64,000 nt of DNA from Paraspadella gotoi (lineage: Eukaryota; Chaetognatha). Shown here piece after piece: positions 34,933-48,399 of the stretch. Where the stretch lies: the NCBI GenBank assembly GCA_051294375.1, contig CM119271.1, positions 12,887,039-12,951,038 of the forward strand. The letters are read 5' to 3'. How positions within the stretch are numbered: position 1 is the stretch's first letter; each line of letters begins with the position of its first letter. Both the position numbers and the translations under genes were made by a program. The notes beneath the pieces are model-generated. The model was not told the origin of the DNA. It was given only the letters and a program-made list of their open reading frames with translations, and made no database searches.

Positions 34933-34972
34933 TGGTGGCAGCGGTGGGATTCGAACCCACGCCTCCGAAGAG
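34933..34972 (-). other. tRNA-Leu 3' half with CCA (right arm, copy 1)
   Basis: On plus it reads TGGTGGCAGCGGTGGGATTC and continues to the variable arm 'cctccgaagag'. The minus strand carries a perfect T-stem (GTGGG...CCCAC), acceptor strand CGCTGCC, discriminator A and CCA. Only the 3' half of the tRNA is present. Confidence 0.65.
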
Positions 34973-35287
34973 ATATATTGATATATTGATATGTATAAAC
35001 ACAGAAATGCTGAACAATTTTTTTTTCCTTCGGAATCATTCGTTATTACAATGAAGTATAAAGTAACGATTATATCAGCGCAAAAGTATGCTCATAGCTA
35101 AAGTATGCTCATAGCTCATAGCTCATAGCTAAAAGTATGCTCATAGCTCATAGCTCATAGCTCATAGCTCAACCTGTTTTCTCTCGGATCGAGAAAATAA
35201 AAGAATGAGTTTAGAGTAAAACAATAAATATTTCAATGAATTAAACAAATTAAAATTATATCNNNNNNNNNNNNNNNNNNNNNNNNN

Positions 35288-35324
35288 TGGCAGCGGTGGG
35301 ATTCGAACCCACGCCTCCGAAGAG
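35288..35324 (-). other. tRNA-Leu 3' half (right arm, copy 2)
   Basis: This is the same sequence as at 34933 but starting abruptly at TGGCAGCGG right after the 25-N gap. It is probably the same locus represented twice because contig ends overlap. Confidence 0.6.
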
Positions 35325-36570
35325 ATATATTGATATATTGATATGTATAAACACAGAAATGCTGAACCAATTTTTTTTTCCTTCGGAATCATTCGTTATT
35401 ACAATGAAGTATAAAGGTAACGATTATATCAGCGCAAAAGTATGCTCATAGCTAAAAGTATGCTCATAGCTCATAGCTCATAGCTAAAAGTATGCTCATA
35501 GCTCATAGCTCATAGCTCATAGCTCAACCCTGTTTTCTCTCGGATCGAGAAAATAAAAGAATGAGTTTAGAGTAAAACAATAAATATTTCAATGAATTAA
35601 GACAAATTAAAATTATATCCGAAGAAAATCTACTCGGCAAAAGTACGAATTCATTACTTAACATCCGGGTACATTAAATTCTACCGTATGAAACCAGTTT
35701 TTGCTAAAAGTACTAAACNNNNNNNNNNNNNNNNNNNNNNNNNNNNNNNNNNNNNNNNNNNNNNNNNNNNNNNNNNNNNNNNNNNNNNNNNNNNNNNNNN
35801 NNNNNNNNNNNNNNNNNNNNNNNNNNNNNNNNNNNNNNNNNNNNNNNNNNNNNNNNNNNNNNNNNNNNNNNNNNNNNNNNNNNNNNNNNNNNNNNNNNNA
35901 TCCACCCTCCCAATCACCAAAATCACCATTTCAATCACTGTCTCGCTTTTTTAGAGTTTCCTCTCTTTCTCGCTCATTATTTTCACATCCGCAATTTTTT
36001 TAGTCACGCCGCGAGTGCTCTTTTTGATGTCTAACTTTTTACCATTCTTTCTTCGAACTCACCATTCGTTCACCATTCTTTCTTCGAACTCACCTCGCTC
36101 CTTCCTCCCTTACCTTCCTCTTTTCTCCTGCCCCCTTTTTTACCCTCACCGCTCACCGTTCACCACTCACCTCTCACCGNNNNNNNNNNNNNNNNNNNNN
36201 NNNNNNNNNNNNNNNNNNNNNNNNNNNNNNNNNNNNNNNNNNNNNNNNNNNNNNNNNNNNNNNNNNNNNNNNNNNNNNNNNNNNNNNNNNNNNNNNNNNN
36301 NNNNNNNNNNNNNNNNNNNNNNNNNNNNNNNNNNNNNNNNNNNNNNNNNNNNNNNNNNNNNNNNNNNNNNNNNNNNNNNNNNNNNNNNNNNNNNNNNNNN
36401 NNNNNNNNNNNNNNNNNNNNNNNNNNNNNNNNNNNNNCACCTCTCACCGCTCACCGCTCGTCGTGTCTCGTGTCAAGAATAAAAAAGTGAAATTTTCACT
36501 TTGATTCCATTTTTCACGCGGAAACGCCAAAGGTTTTTTTTTTCTCCGTTTCGCGTCTCTCCTCCCAACA

Positions 36571-36622
<52 letters not shown>
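36571..36622 (+). repeat. (TCG)n microsatellite
   Basis: About seventeen TCG units run uninterrupted, with a poly-Asp frame on minus and a poly-Val frame on plus. The mirror site in the left arm (29820-29850) has a shorter (GAC)n run. Confidence 0.9.
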
Positions 36623-37270
36623 TATGGTTTATACGCCGCAGACCTTTAGCTTTATATATAAATGGACGGATGGGACCAATGAATAGCAAACAATAGGAGT
36701 TAACCATTAATCATTCTCGCTGTACGTAGCATTAACTGTAAAGTAAAAGTGTTACCCAAGTAAGATATGAATTCTTTGATATGAAAGTTTTAAAATAACT
36801 TTTTTACCTATTTTTTTTCCCAAAAAAAAAATAAATAAAAAAAATACGGTTTTATTTATAAATAATAAACTTTAGTGAAAGGGAGAATATCAATACTTAA
36901 TCCTTGAATGGTATCAATTATTCCGAAACTATCCCGAAATAGTCTCTGGTACCAGGTGGAGCGTAACTCATCGTCGTCGTTGTCGTTGTCGTCATCCTCA
37001 TCATCATCATCATCATCATCATCATTGCCCAATGTTTCGCTTGCTTTTAAACTGGTTTTACCCGTTTAAAAAAATTGAGAGAAGAGAAAAAATTTAAAGG
37101 AAAGGAAAGGAAAGGAAAGGAAAGGAAAGGAAAGAGGAATAGGCAAAGAGGCAAGAGGAATGAGGATAGCGAGAAGGAATGGAAAAGGAGGAACAGAAAA
37201 GAGAGGGAAAGGAAAAGGGAAGAGGTTGTAAAAATGTCGTATAGAGTAAGAACTAAAAAGTCGTAATCAA

Positions 37271-40149
37271 AGATTGTAATCTATATCTAAAATCTGAGAT
37301 CTAAAGATCGTATGGAGCAGATATGGTAGTGAGGAGTTAAGTGCAAGAAGTGGGTCGCAGTGAGAACCAGAAAAGAAAACAATTCGATAGACCATGGGCT
37401 CATCTGCCCCGTGTCAAAGAGTATGAAAAAGGGAATCGTAGTGGAGGATAGTGTTGATGAGAACCCTACAGGGCGCGATAATCCGCTCTTATGTGAATGC
37501 AATGTAGTTCTGAACACTAAGATAACAATTTGGATGGAGATCTTTATGAGGCCCAAAACACACAAACAAAATACAGTGCACAAAATAAAACCAGATACCA
37601 TTATTGTAGTCAGATCTTTTTTTTTATTTATACTTAAATAACGTCATGCAGTCGGTACAATCATCTTCTTTATTAACTTTGTTTCTTCTCCTCCCTGTTT
37701 GGCGCAGTCCTTTTTTTGTTGTAGTTTCATCCTATGTTTGATAGAAATATCTAAATTAGTGTGTTTTATTGTTGTCATGGAGTTGTTTTTTTGCGTTGTG
37801 TGAAGCATCTCTGCGCACTCATAATACAACCTACGCGTAGTGCTTCGAATAAAATTTGAGTTTAAGTCACACTAATTCTTTACATATCATTCGCCTGTAA
37901 GAAGGAATTTCAGGGTACGCCGTTATGCATGATTGTCCGCATTTAATCAGACCAATGCAGGTTCTCTGGTCAAAATTGGTTACAGGTTTTGGAGAACATA
38001 CAACGCCAATTCATTGGTAATTGCGCAATGTATGACAATATCAGACATGGCAGACGTACACCCGACAGACATGGACTGAAAAAATCTAGATCCAATGCGA
38101 ATTACATTTACTTAATGTGTAACCATTTCTTATACCGACTGGCTATTTAATCAAATTAGACTAAATACTTTCTGACAAAAATCCACTCTTTAAATTTTTA
38201 CAAAACGTCAGCATATAATAAAAGACCGGTTCTCAGGTCATAAGAAAGTTGCTCTACCAGGAACCAGGGCTTCCAGTCGAGAATTGTTCATAATTTATAG
38301 TCCCATACCAAGGCTGCTCTCACATTTTGGACTCTGTAGAGATCATGGGGTATGCCGGTTTGGATTAAATCCCTCAGGTTCGATGTGGCTGAGCAAGTCA
38401 CCTTAAATATGATTAACCTATTGGTGGATCAACGGAGATCGTACTCGATATATTCGATTTTCGTCGAAAGCTAACGGCAGATATAAAATTAGCTTAACGG
38501 TGAAATTTATTTCAAGACCCGGAAATATTGAGCGTATTCATAAACAATACTATACAATGAAATATTTGACATCCCCTCCGAAAATATATATAGCGGATCA
38601 GCTTCCTGTTCGTGTTTTTTCAAAACTTCGAATTGCCCGCACAGTCTTGTAATTGATACAATCGGTATTCTCAGAGTCTCTATCGCCCCTGCAGTTTCCT
38701 TTTCCGAATTCTCCCGTTCTTATTTCAAAATAAAAAAACAAAAAAGAAGAAAAAACACACACTCACATTCTCTAATGTAATACGGTAATGATCATAATGT
38801 ATTCGTTGTTTGTGAGCGGGCATTTACTATATTTTGTAATTTAGCGCGGTTGACGAGGAGATATTATATATAGAATTGTTCTGAGTAATTTAATTAAATC
38901 CTATGAAGTCGGAATATATACTGTAAGAGATAATTTTATTATAGTGGAGACATGGACCAGTCATCCCCTCTGTGGTGACTGGTAGATCTCTAGTTAAAGG
39001 ATCCATAGAGACAAAATAGGTTAGTGAAAAGGGTGGTGCGGGAAAGGTGAGTTTGAAACTTTTATGTGCGATGTGCGGATCGACCATAAATTTTGTTAGA
39101 AACCAAGTACAGAATATCTGACTATCTAATTCTTCACACAAATTCGATCAGTAACCAAAGGAGAGCTTCATAGAAGGTAGAGAAACACCATTACTAGACT
39201 ATCATTCTTTGATCTGAGTCTGTCGGTCCCTCTCGTTTCTCTCTGTGGTGTACTCTCGGACCTTAATACTCACAGACTCGATACATTGCTGGCTTGTCTT
39301 GACCTTTTAACGATCTTTCTCTCCTTCTCGCGTATCCTTCGATGCGATACGAAATACTAGTCACGGGTTGGCGCGAGCTCTAAGAGGAGACTCCGAATGT
39401 TGCCAAAAGGCATACGATATCACCGCATTATATATATTGTTAGACCCCAGAGCCTGTCATCTTCAGAGAGTACTCGTACAAAAACTCCCTTCAGGAAGGT
39501 ATTCATATACAACTGGCAGATCTTGTTCTTATTTAACCGCTTTATAGATCTGTTTGTTTTTTTGCTCTATTATAGAAAAATATAATGTAAATACACATTT
39601 CTTGGTATAAATTAGTGTTTTACATGTTTAAAATTTATATCATTTTCAACAACATATTATTTTATTATAAGCTATCATTTAATTTAATTCTCTTCAGCGG
39701 CTCTTGTAAGCTTTATTATCCGTCGAAATCATTTTAAAGGAAGGTATCATGCTGTTAATGTTCTCAGCGGCGATTAGGTTTATCTTTTATACGAAACATC
39801 CGAGTTTTACAAGTAAACATACGAGCCATTTTATGAATGTGAACCCTCGTTGGTTCCAATTCTTGAGCTCAAGCGTAAATGTGTCGAGAGAGGCCAAGGT
39901 ACCACATTTAGTTCTAACATCATTAAGATTAATATTCTTTTAACATCCCGCGCTAATATATCTCCTCAGCGAACATGTCGATTACACCTCCGAGTAAACT
40001 CATGCGATTAAACACTGGTCGCAATTACCTTACCATGGGCCACATCTTCGTTCCAGTTCTCTAAATCTTAACCCTTCAACAACACATTTCAAAATATACT
40101 AACATTCCTAAACAACCCTCCCGACGTCCACCTCACTAAGGCGTTGCTT
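37271..40149. other. Sequence without counterpart in the other arm; no gene seen
   Basis: This is AT-rich, apparently single-copy sequence inserted in the right arm order. Short pieces echo the arms ('agatctttatgaggcccaaa' near 37540; 'atttgacatcccctccgaaa' near 38565), so part may be low-accuracy copies. A 93-codon plus frame at 37360-37641 has no recognisable domain. Confidence 0.4.
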
Positions 40150-42210
40150 CTTACGGCACTCTCCTCTTCCTCTCTCTCTCTCTCTCTCTCCCCATCCTCT
40201 CTCGGTCTCTCTCTCTCTCATCTCTCCTCTCTCTTCCACTTCGTTAATTCCTCTAATTCCAAATTTCTCCCACGATTTTTCCAATTCTTTTTTTTTTTTT
40301 TGTTTCTCCGAATTTTATGTTTTGATTTGAATTTTTTCCCGCTTCGTCTCCTTTTGCCTTCTGGTCGTCACTGACCTGTCTCGCTGTTTCTAAAACACTC
40401 TCTCACCATGCTTGCACCAATGTCTCTACCTGTCTTCCAATGGTAAATCGATCGGACGATTTAAAATCCCGTTCATCATTCTTACTCTGTCCTTAAATTA
40501 AGATCAATAATAATTCATGCAAAATGGTTTTAAAATACTTTTACCTCTGCCCGATATCAAGACCGATCACTAGTTTCAGACACCGGCCTCAATCCACCAG
40601 TTCTTTGTTTTGGGGTTTTGGTTTTTTTTTTTTGGTGTTTTTCTCAAGACCAAATTTTTCGACAACCGCCGTAAATTCGTCTTTAGTTTTTGACAACACG
40701 TATCTCAATGTTATGTCATGATTTTTTCGACACCACTGCTCAAATACTTTTCTTTATTACGTAATCGACCATCCCGGCCGTACTCACGATCTTTTGTTTT
40801 GTTTTGTTTTATTTCTGTTTTTTTTGTTTTTATTAAACTGTTTTTATTTACTCAATTACTAATTTTCAACTCGAAATCCACGATCTTGTTTTTTTTTATT
40901 ACAACCCGGCATCGACCAATTTAGTTTTTAAAATGTTCCGTACGGACCGTCTTTTTTTTTGACACCGCCTCAGGCTCAACTCTCAATCTAGCCTTTTTAA
41001 CAATATTCAGACAAGACAAACCGCTTTCATAATATTTAAAAACAAAAATCTATTTTCAGCTTTTTTAGGCCAAAACAAAGTTGAAAACCCAGTTTCTGTT
41101 TCTCACATTTCTTTCCTTGTCATTCAGGTCTTTCGTGTTCAATTTACATTTCGCTTTATATTAATTGTTTCTCATAAAGTCCGTTCGTGGGGTCTCTCTT
41201 CCTCCTCCTCTCCTCTCTCTCATCCCGCGAATCTCTCTCTCTCTCTCTCTCGTCCCTCCTCTCTCCGATCTCGTTCTCTCTCTCTCTCTCTTTCTCCTAG
41301 CCCAAATATTTTTCGCGACAAAATATTTGCTACCGTTTTTATTCTTCTCCGCCGGAATTTTTCTCTAATTCTCTTTCCCTTTCTTTCTCCTTTCTATAGA
41401 CAATTTTCTTTTTATTTCTTTTGTTTATCCCGATTTCGTTTTAATTTTCTTGTTTTTTTTTAATTTTATTATCTAGTTTAATTCAAATTAAATATTTTTT
41501 CTATTTTCGTTTCTCTTCATCTCAAATTTGCTAATTAAATTTCGTCTATCACCGAAATAACGCGATTATATTAAATTTATATTAGTCCTAATTTTTTTTT
41601 CCATTTCTTATTCGTTTTAAAATTTGAGATATGTTTAGGTAAGTTTTTAAAAAATTTGGTTTCTTCACAACAGAGATTTTACAATGAAATAAATCGCAGA
41701 CAAAGGCTTCGGTCTTAGGTTTGCAGATTCTTCTCGCGTTGTGAATTAAATTACCAACGGTTAAAAATACCGTGATGCTAACGATTCACGTTATTAATTC
41801 ACACTGGTGAAGGTCTGAAATAAGACCGAAAAAAGTCATTTTTTTTTGTCATTGAAAAAATTTAAAAAATCTCAAATAAATTTATGTGAAACCAGAAAAC
41901 AAGCAAGCTATTTTCCTCGTTTTTTCCTCTCCAATTTATTTTCAATCCAAACGACAGTTTCAATTGTTTACCCCATCGTGCCCTCCTCCTCCCCTCCTCC
42001 TCTTCCTCTCTGTTTACTCTTCCCGCCTTTCAGCTTCCTTACCCGATTAGATTCTTAACTCACCTCCTCTTCTTCTCTTTCCTTCCTTGTTTCCCTTGTT
42101 TTTTTCCCTCAGGTCAATTGGATTCCGTTTTTGGAGATTCCATTGTGTCGTGTCGGTCGGTTCTCATCTCTCTCTCTTCTCACTCTCTCTCTCTCTCTCT
42201 CTCTCATCTC
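40150..42210. repeat. Extra inverted copy of 25.5-27.1 kb, also repeats 46.5-48.3 kb
   Basis: Reading forward, it matches 46500-48290 directly and 27100-25520 as reverse complement. Shared words include 'gtttctcataaagtccgttc', 'cgcgacaaaatatttgc' and 'cacgttattaattcacactg'. It has more inserted bases than the 46.5-48.3 kb copy and ends at the 25-N gap 42211-42235. Confidence 0.75.
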
Positions 42211-42235
42211 NNNNNNNNNNNNNNNNNNNNNNNNN

Positions 42236-43200
42236 TCTAATCAATTTGTAATCTAATTTAAATCTAATCTAAATATCATCCAATTTTTCAATGTCGCCTG
42301 ACCAGATTTCAAGGCTCGCCCGGTCAAAGTTGAAAGGGAACGTAGTGAGATGTTTATGAGAACTTTACGCCATCTTTGTGAGATATTTATGTAACATTTG
42401 TGAGATCTTTATGAGGCCAAAACAAATCTCATATAATCTTCTTATTTTCTTTTTTTTTAAAAAGGGGGAAATATTTATTACTTGTTTTTCTTTGTTTGGA
42501 GTTTTTTTTTCTGTTTTAACGTGTGTTGGGATTTTTTTTCCTATCGGGCATAAATTAGAGTTTTTTTTTCGCTGTAAGGATTGACTGATTGATTTATCAT
42601 GGTTAAATTGTGAATATGCAATCATTGGTTTGCGAATAAGCTGTAAAAAATTCAAGATTACTAGCTTTACTTTATCAGACTAAATTAAACTAAATTTTAA
42701 AACTAATATAAAAGTTTAAGAAATTTTACAAAAGTATCAAATTTAATTATCATTCAATTTATGTTATGTTCTTATTCATTTATATGATTAAACTATTGTA
42801 CCGATTTGAAACATTAAAGTAACGGTATTGCCATAGAAAACAAATACTATAGAAATAACTTTACGCTTATCCATCTTGTGAGATTATTTTATGAGTAAAC
42901 ATTTGTGGATCTTATGAGGCCAAAACAAATCTCTATAATCTTCTTATTTTCTTTTTTAAAAGGGGGAAATTTAATACTATGTTTTCTTTGTATTGGAGTT
43001 TTTTCTTTCTGTTTTTAACGTGGTTTTGGGATTTTTTTTTCCTATCGGGTCATCAGAGAGAGTTTTTTTTCGCTGCGTCAGAGGATTGACTGATCTTGAG
43101 ACTTATTACGGCTTTACAATTGAGAGTGAAAATGCAAATCATTAGGCTTCTGCGATAAGTCACTGTAAAAATTCAGATTTACTAGCTTTTAGGAAGCCTG
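42236..43200. repeat. Inverted copy of 28.5-29.1 kb, followed by a noisy repeat of itself
   Basis: 42236-42790 is the reverse complement of about 28480-29100. 42840-43200 then repeats the 42350-42670 part directly with many insertions. A further direct copy of 42660-42870 is at 45662-45830. Confidence 0.7.
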
Positions 43201-45661
43201 CTATACGACAAAAAGACTAGCAGTGGATCATTTTGTCTTATATTTTTATATATACTTATAATATATTTCATATATTTGTTAGAATCCTGCAAATTATTGA
43301 GGCCTTTTTAAGTGCGGAACACCTCACCCAACCTTGTGGTATGAAACTTCGTTTATGGAAATAAACCCAATCAAAATACCCACCTCGCCAACTTTATTTC
43401 AACCATATTCATCGTGCGCCCTGTGTAAAGGGACCCAGTGATAAATGCGAGAACTCGTGTAATAAGGTATACCATAAAGCTTAAGGGTTAATCATCAATA
43501 GAAAGCAAAAAAGAAGAGACTTTTGGGAAGTCTCATAGATGTGACGAATGGTGGAGAGAAAACAATGTTGAAGCTGGTGATAGTCATTAAATTTTTCTTC
43601 TTAGCTACGGTAAAGTGGCAAAAAATATACTCGCTATTCGGTCTTAAGGTAGCGAAACTCAAAAATTCAAGCGTACTTTATTAGAGACAAAAAGAGATTT
43701 ATGGTTCGAGACCATGAATATATTATATAATCCATTATTTTATGTTTTGCATTAGAGAAAATATTTTTTATTAATTTATTTTTTATTTTTTACTGTAAAG
43801 CAGTATAATTTTAGGTTTAAGCCTCAATTGGAACCAAGCTTTACAAAACTAATATTTTTTTTATTTTTATATTTACTTAAAAGGCAGACAAATCTAACCT
43901 AAATTCTATTCTTACAGAACAAAACTGTAATAATTATTAATTACATTATTCATATTCATCCCTTAAATGTATAATTAAACTATATTGATTCCTAATTATA
44001 ATCAATTAAAAATTTAGCAAAAGTACAGAATCTTTTCTTCTTTTTATATTTATATTATTTTAAATAGTTTTATTTTCAATCCAATTAACAGATCATTTGA
44101 AAGAAAGTTTTAATAAAAAATCAGTCGATACCTTAAATTTTGATCATTCCTAGTTTTTTTTCTTATAAATTTTGTAATAAAGCTGAAAATCTTTTTAAAA
44201 TTAGATCTTACTCTTTTTTGGAAAAAAAATTTTTAAACTTGAAAAGATCTTCTTCTTACACGATTTTTAAAGAAAAATTAAGCTCGCTGATGATTTATCG
44301 AATTTTTTAAACTACTTTCCAAATGATTATAGAAGAAAAAATTATATATCAGAACCAGCTAGAATTAAAAGGGTCAAACGTTATGTTTAAGCTTTTACCC
44401 CCGCTGTTCACTTGGTCCCTTCAATTTCGCCGATTTTGACTTCCTCTTACAAACTTATAATTCCGCTAGTTAATTTTTTTCTTAAACGAGCGAAGGGGAA
44501 TCACAACTTTCTGTTATTTATATGATTCTGGGTAACAAAATATAATAAATTAATAAATTAATATATTAAATTAATTGGGAATATTATGAAAAGAGTGTAA
44601 TATCTTATGAAGCTGTGAGAGTTATAATAATTAAAAAATTCGCTTATTTCATTATTGAAAATAACATCAAAGTGAAGAGAAGTTGAATGGCTTCCGGCTC
44701 CTTTCAGTAAACATCCCTGTTCTCTTCAATAAGATAATGTTTTACTTTTTTGGTTGGAAAAGAAGGATAAATACTAGGCTGTGATGGGCAATAATATTTT
44801 GTGAATTTTGTAAGCCTGCTTGTAAAATCAGACAAGCACATATTTAAGTGACAAAAAATCAAATTTTTTTTATCCAAAAAACTTTAAAGTTTTACTTGAG
44901 TCAATTTAGCCTTTTTTCTTTCAGAATCATTAAAAAGAATTAATTTTCATTTTTTTCTTATGGCGTGTCCCATTAGTTTTAAAATTCATTATATTATGAC
45001 TTAGTTTGAACTCACCCTGTAAGAGGTTTCAGCATAGAGTAATTCTATAAATTGTATCTTGTTATTGTGCCCTATGATTATGGCTTCATTTTGGTACTAT
45101 TGCCATCCTTGTCTTCATTCCTTCAAAAGATATTAGGAAAAAATCAGTTTTTCTCTCAACCTTCTTTTAATTTCTTATTAAATAAAATTTACGATTCACA
45201 ACCGGACTATTTCATTTAAACTATCATTTTGTATGTCAAAATCATTAATAACAATGAAAAAAAGGAAAAATAGGAAAAGATCTCTTCAGACACAAAGCTA
45301 TCAGAATCGCGAAATTCTTAGTCGCTCATGGTAACAGGAACATATAGCTATCCCGTTTGAATTTTAAGCTTTTGTAACTTTCCCTTTCATTTCTATAGTA
45401 AAAATGAGCTTTGATAAATCTCGGAGATGTGTACGTGCATTTCCCCCTGGACTTGTTTTGATATTAAATCCTTATACAAATGCCATTAAAACGAATGGAC
45501 AAGTCTCAGAATGTAACAGCTGCTCGAATCTTGCGTTTTACAAAGTGTTTTTCTTGTAAGGCCGGAATTTCTGCCAAATCGCGTGGCAACTGTAATCAGA
45601 TTTGAAACGAAATTGTCTATCTAGAAATTTTGAATTTTCTTTTAAGCCGAGATTCTCGTCC
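43201..45661. other. AT-rich unique-looking sequence, no gene seen
   Basis: It is strongly AT-rich, with short homopolymers and no open frame longer than about 60 codons. I see no splice-consistent exon pair and no repeat family. Confidence 0.4.
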
Positions 45662-47387
45662 GTATAGCTTTACTTTATCAACTAAATTAAACTAATTTTA
45701 AAACTAATATACAAAGTATAAGAAATTTTACAAAAAGTATCAACTACTAATTATCATTCAAATTTAGTTATCTCTTATTCATCTAAGTAACGGTATTGCC
45801 ATAGAAAACAATATATATAGAAATATTTGACTCCCCGAAAAAAAGACTTTAAAGCAACCGCACCTGTAATTCCGATCGCCCCGACCCAATTTTCTTTTCC
45901 CTTTTCAAAAAAAAAAAAAAAAAAAAAAAAGAAAAAAAAAAGANNNNNNNNNNNNNNNNNNNNNNNNNAAAAAAAAGATCTCATTTCGATTATTTCGTGA
46001 TTTTCTCTAAATGACGTCGAAAGTGAAGAATTTATTGGACGCCCGTCTCCTTGGAGATCGAATCAAACAAATATGTCGGCGCGGATCGAAAAAACCATAA
46101 TTCTTTTCCAATTCGATCGTAAAAAAAAAGGAGAAAATTTACTTTTTTTATTGTCTCTCTCTCTCTCTGTCTCTGTCTCTCTCCATTTCTTAATTTTCTC
46201 TCTCTCTCTCACTCTTTCTCATCTCTACCTCACAACGGGCTTATCCTTTATCTCACCACGATTTTTTTTTTCTAAAAGGAAAATGATAATTTGTTACAAT
46301 TACAAACAGTATTATTATTATTATTTCCCGACGATTTAATGTAGGAAGTTACAAAACATACAACCTCAGTATGTAAGTACATAGTTTAAAAATTCCATCG
46401 CTTAACCATCTTTGCAAATTCATACTCGGCTCTCCGTTCCTACGAAATCATTAAAACACATCCTTCTGTTTTGACGACGTCTCTCTTATCTTTCTTTTTT
46501 TTATTCACTTCGTTAATTCTCTATTCCTTTTCCTCACGATTTTTCCTTTCTTTTTGTTTCTCCGTTTTTATGTTTTGATTTGATTTTTTTCCCCTTCGTC
46601 TCCTTTTTCCTTCTGTCGTCACTGACTCTGTCTCGCTCTTTCTACACTCTCTTCACCATGCTTGCACCATGTCTCTACCATGTCTCCAATGGTAAAAATC
46701 GGACGATTTAAATCCCGTTCACATTCTTACTCTGTCCTTAATTAAGATCAATATATTCATGCAAATGTTTAAATACTTTTACTCTGCCCGATTATCAAGA
46801 CCGATCCTGTTTCAGACACCGCCTCAATCACAGTCTTTGTTTTGTTTTGTTTTGTTTTTTTTCAAGACCCAAATTTTTCGACACCGCCTTAAGTTCCGTC
46901 TTTAGTTTTTGACAACTCCTCATGTTCTGTCATGATTTTTTTCGACACCGCCTCAAATACTTTCTTTATACGTAATCGACACCGCCTCAACTCACGATCT
47001 TTTGTTTTGTTTCGTTTTGTTTTATTAACTGTTTTTATTTACTCAATTACTAATTTTCAAACTCGGAAATCCACGATTCTTGTTTTTTTTTATTACACCG
47101 CATCGACCAATTTAGTTTTTAAAATGTCCCGCTACGACCGTCTTATTTTTTTTTGACACCGCCTCAGGCTCAACTCTCATCTGCTTTTAACAAATATTCA
47201 CCACAGACAAACCGCTTTCATACATATTTTTTAAAAAAATCTATTTCACTTTTTTAGCCAAAAACAAAGTTGAAAACACGTTTCTGTTCCTCACATTTCT
47301 TTCCTTGTCATTCAGGGTCTTTCGTGTTCAAACATTTCCTTTATTATTGTTTCTCATAAAGTCCGTTCGTGGGGTCTCTCTCTCTCT

Positions 47388-47427
<40 letters not shown>

Positions 47428-48290
47428 AGCCCAAATATTTTTCGCGACAAAATATTTGCTCGTTTTTATTCTCCGCCGGAATTTTCTCTAATTCCTTCCT
47501 TTCTCTTTCTATAGACATTTTCTTTTATTTCTTTTGTTTATCCGATTCGTTTTAATTTTCTTTTTTTTTAATTATTATTATTCCTAGTTAATTCAATTAA
47601 ATATTTTTTATTTTCGTTTCTCTTCATTCAATTTGCTAATTAAATTCGTCTAATCAACCGAAATAACGCGAATTATATAAATTTATATTAGTCTATTTTT
47701 TCCATTTCTTATTCGTTTAAAATTTGAGATATGTATAGGTAAAGTTTTTAATTGTTTTCACAACAGAATTTTACAATGAAATAAATCGCAGACAGGCTTC
47801 GGTCTTAGTTTCAGATCTTCTCCGTTGTGAATTAATTACAAACGTTAAAAACCGTTGATGCTAACGATTCACGTTATTAATTCACACTGGTGAAGGTCTG
47901 AAATTAAGACCGAAAAAAGTCATTTTTTTTGTCATTGAAAAAATTTAAAAATCTCAAATAAATTTATGTGAAAACCGAAACCAACACCTTTTTCTCGTTT
48001 TCTCCAATTTATTTTCATCCAAAGCGACAGTTTCATTGTTTAGGCCCTCTGCGCGCGTCCTCTCCTCCTCTTCCTCCTATCCTCCTCCTCCTCTCCTCTC
48101 TGTTTACTCCTTCCGACTTTCCTCATTCCTTCCTTACCGATTAGATTCTTAACTCACCTCCTCTTCTTCTTCTTTCCTTCTTTTCCTTGTTTGTCTCGTC
48201 AATTGATTCCGTTTGGATTCCATTGTGTCGGTCGGTCGGTCTCTCTCTTCTCTCTCTCTTCTCTCGTCCTCTCTTTCTCTCTTCTCTCTC
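45662..48290. repeat. Right arm of the inverted repeat, distal part
   Basis: 45830-47775 is the reverse complement of 28400-25520, and homology with the 40.1-42.2 kb copy continues to about 48290. It contains the poly-A/25-N gap at 45905-45990 and (CT)n runs. This copy has the fewest stray insertions and is probably the accurate one. Confidence 0.78.
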
Positions 48291-48302
48291 TCTCTCCTCT
48301 TC

Positions 48303-48342
<40 letters not shown>

Positions 48343-48399
48343 ATTCCTTCGATATAGTCGTCGAAGGATTGTCACTTATTCCACTTGGTTTCCCTAATA

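Larger units (their letters stand above)
33410..37270. repeat. Right arm of the inverted repeat, proximal part
   Basis: It is inverted relative to 29080-32715: minisatellite, GCTGCGTCG-rich block, LTR-like block, tRNA-Leu 3' half, CATAGCT repeats, CACCGCTCACC repeats, (GTC)n, CATCAT repeats and AAAGG repeats follow in mirror order. Gaps lie at 35263-35287 (25 N), 35719-35899 and 36180-36437. The 34933-35262 segment is repeated at 35288-35620 across the 25-N gap. No gene was supported. Confidence 0.82.

Noticed and set aside
34784-34981. Frame ending GGSGGIRTHASEEIY
   Set aside because: This peptide is the familiar translation of a tRNA-like sequence read antisense, not a protein.
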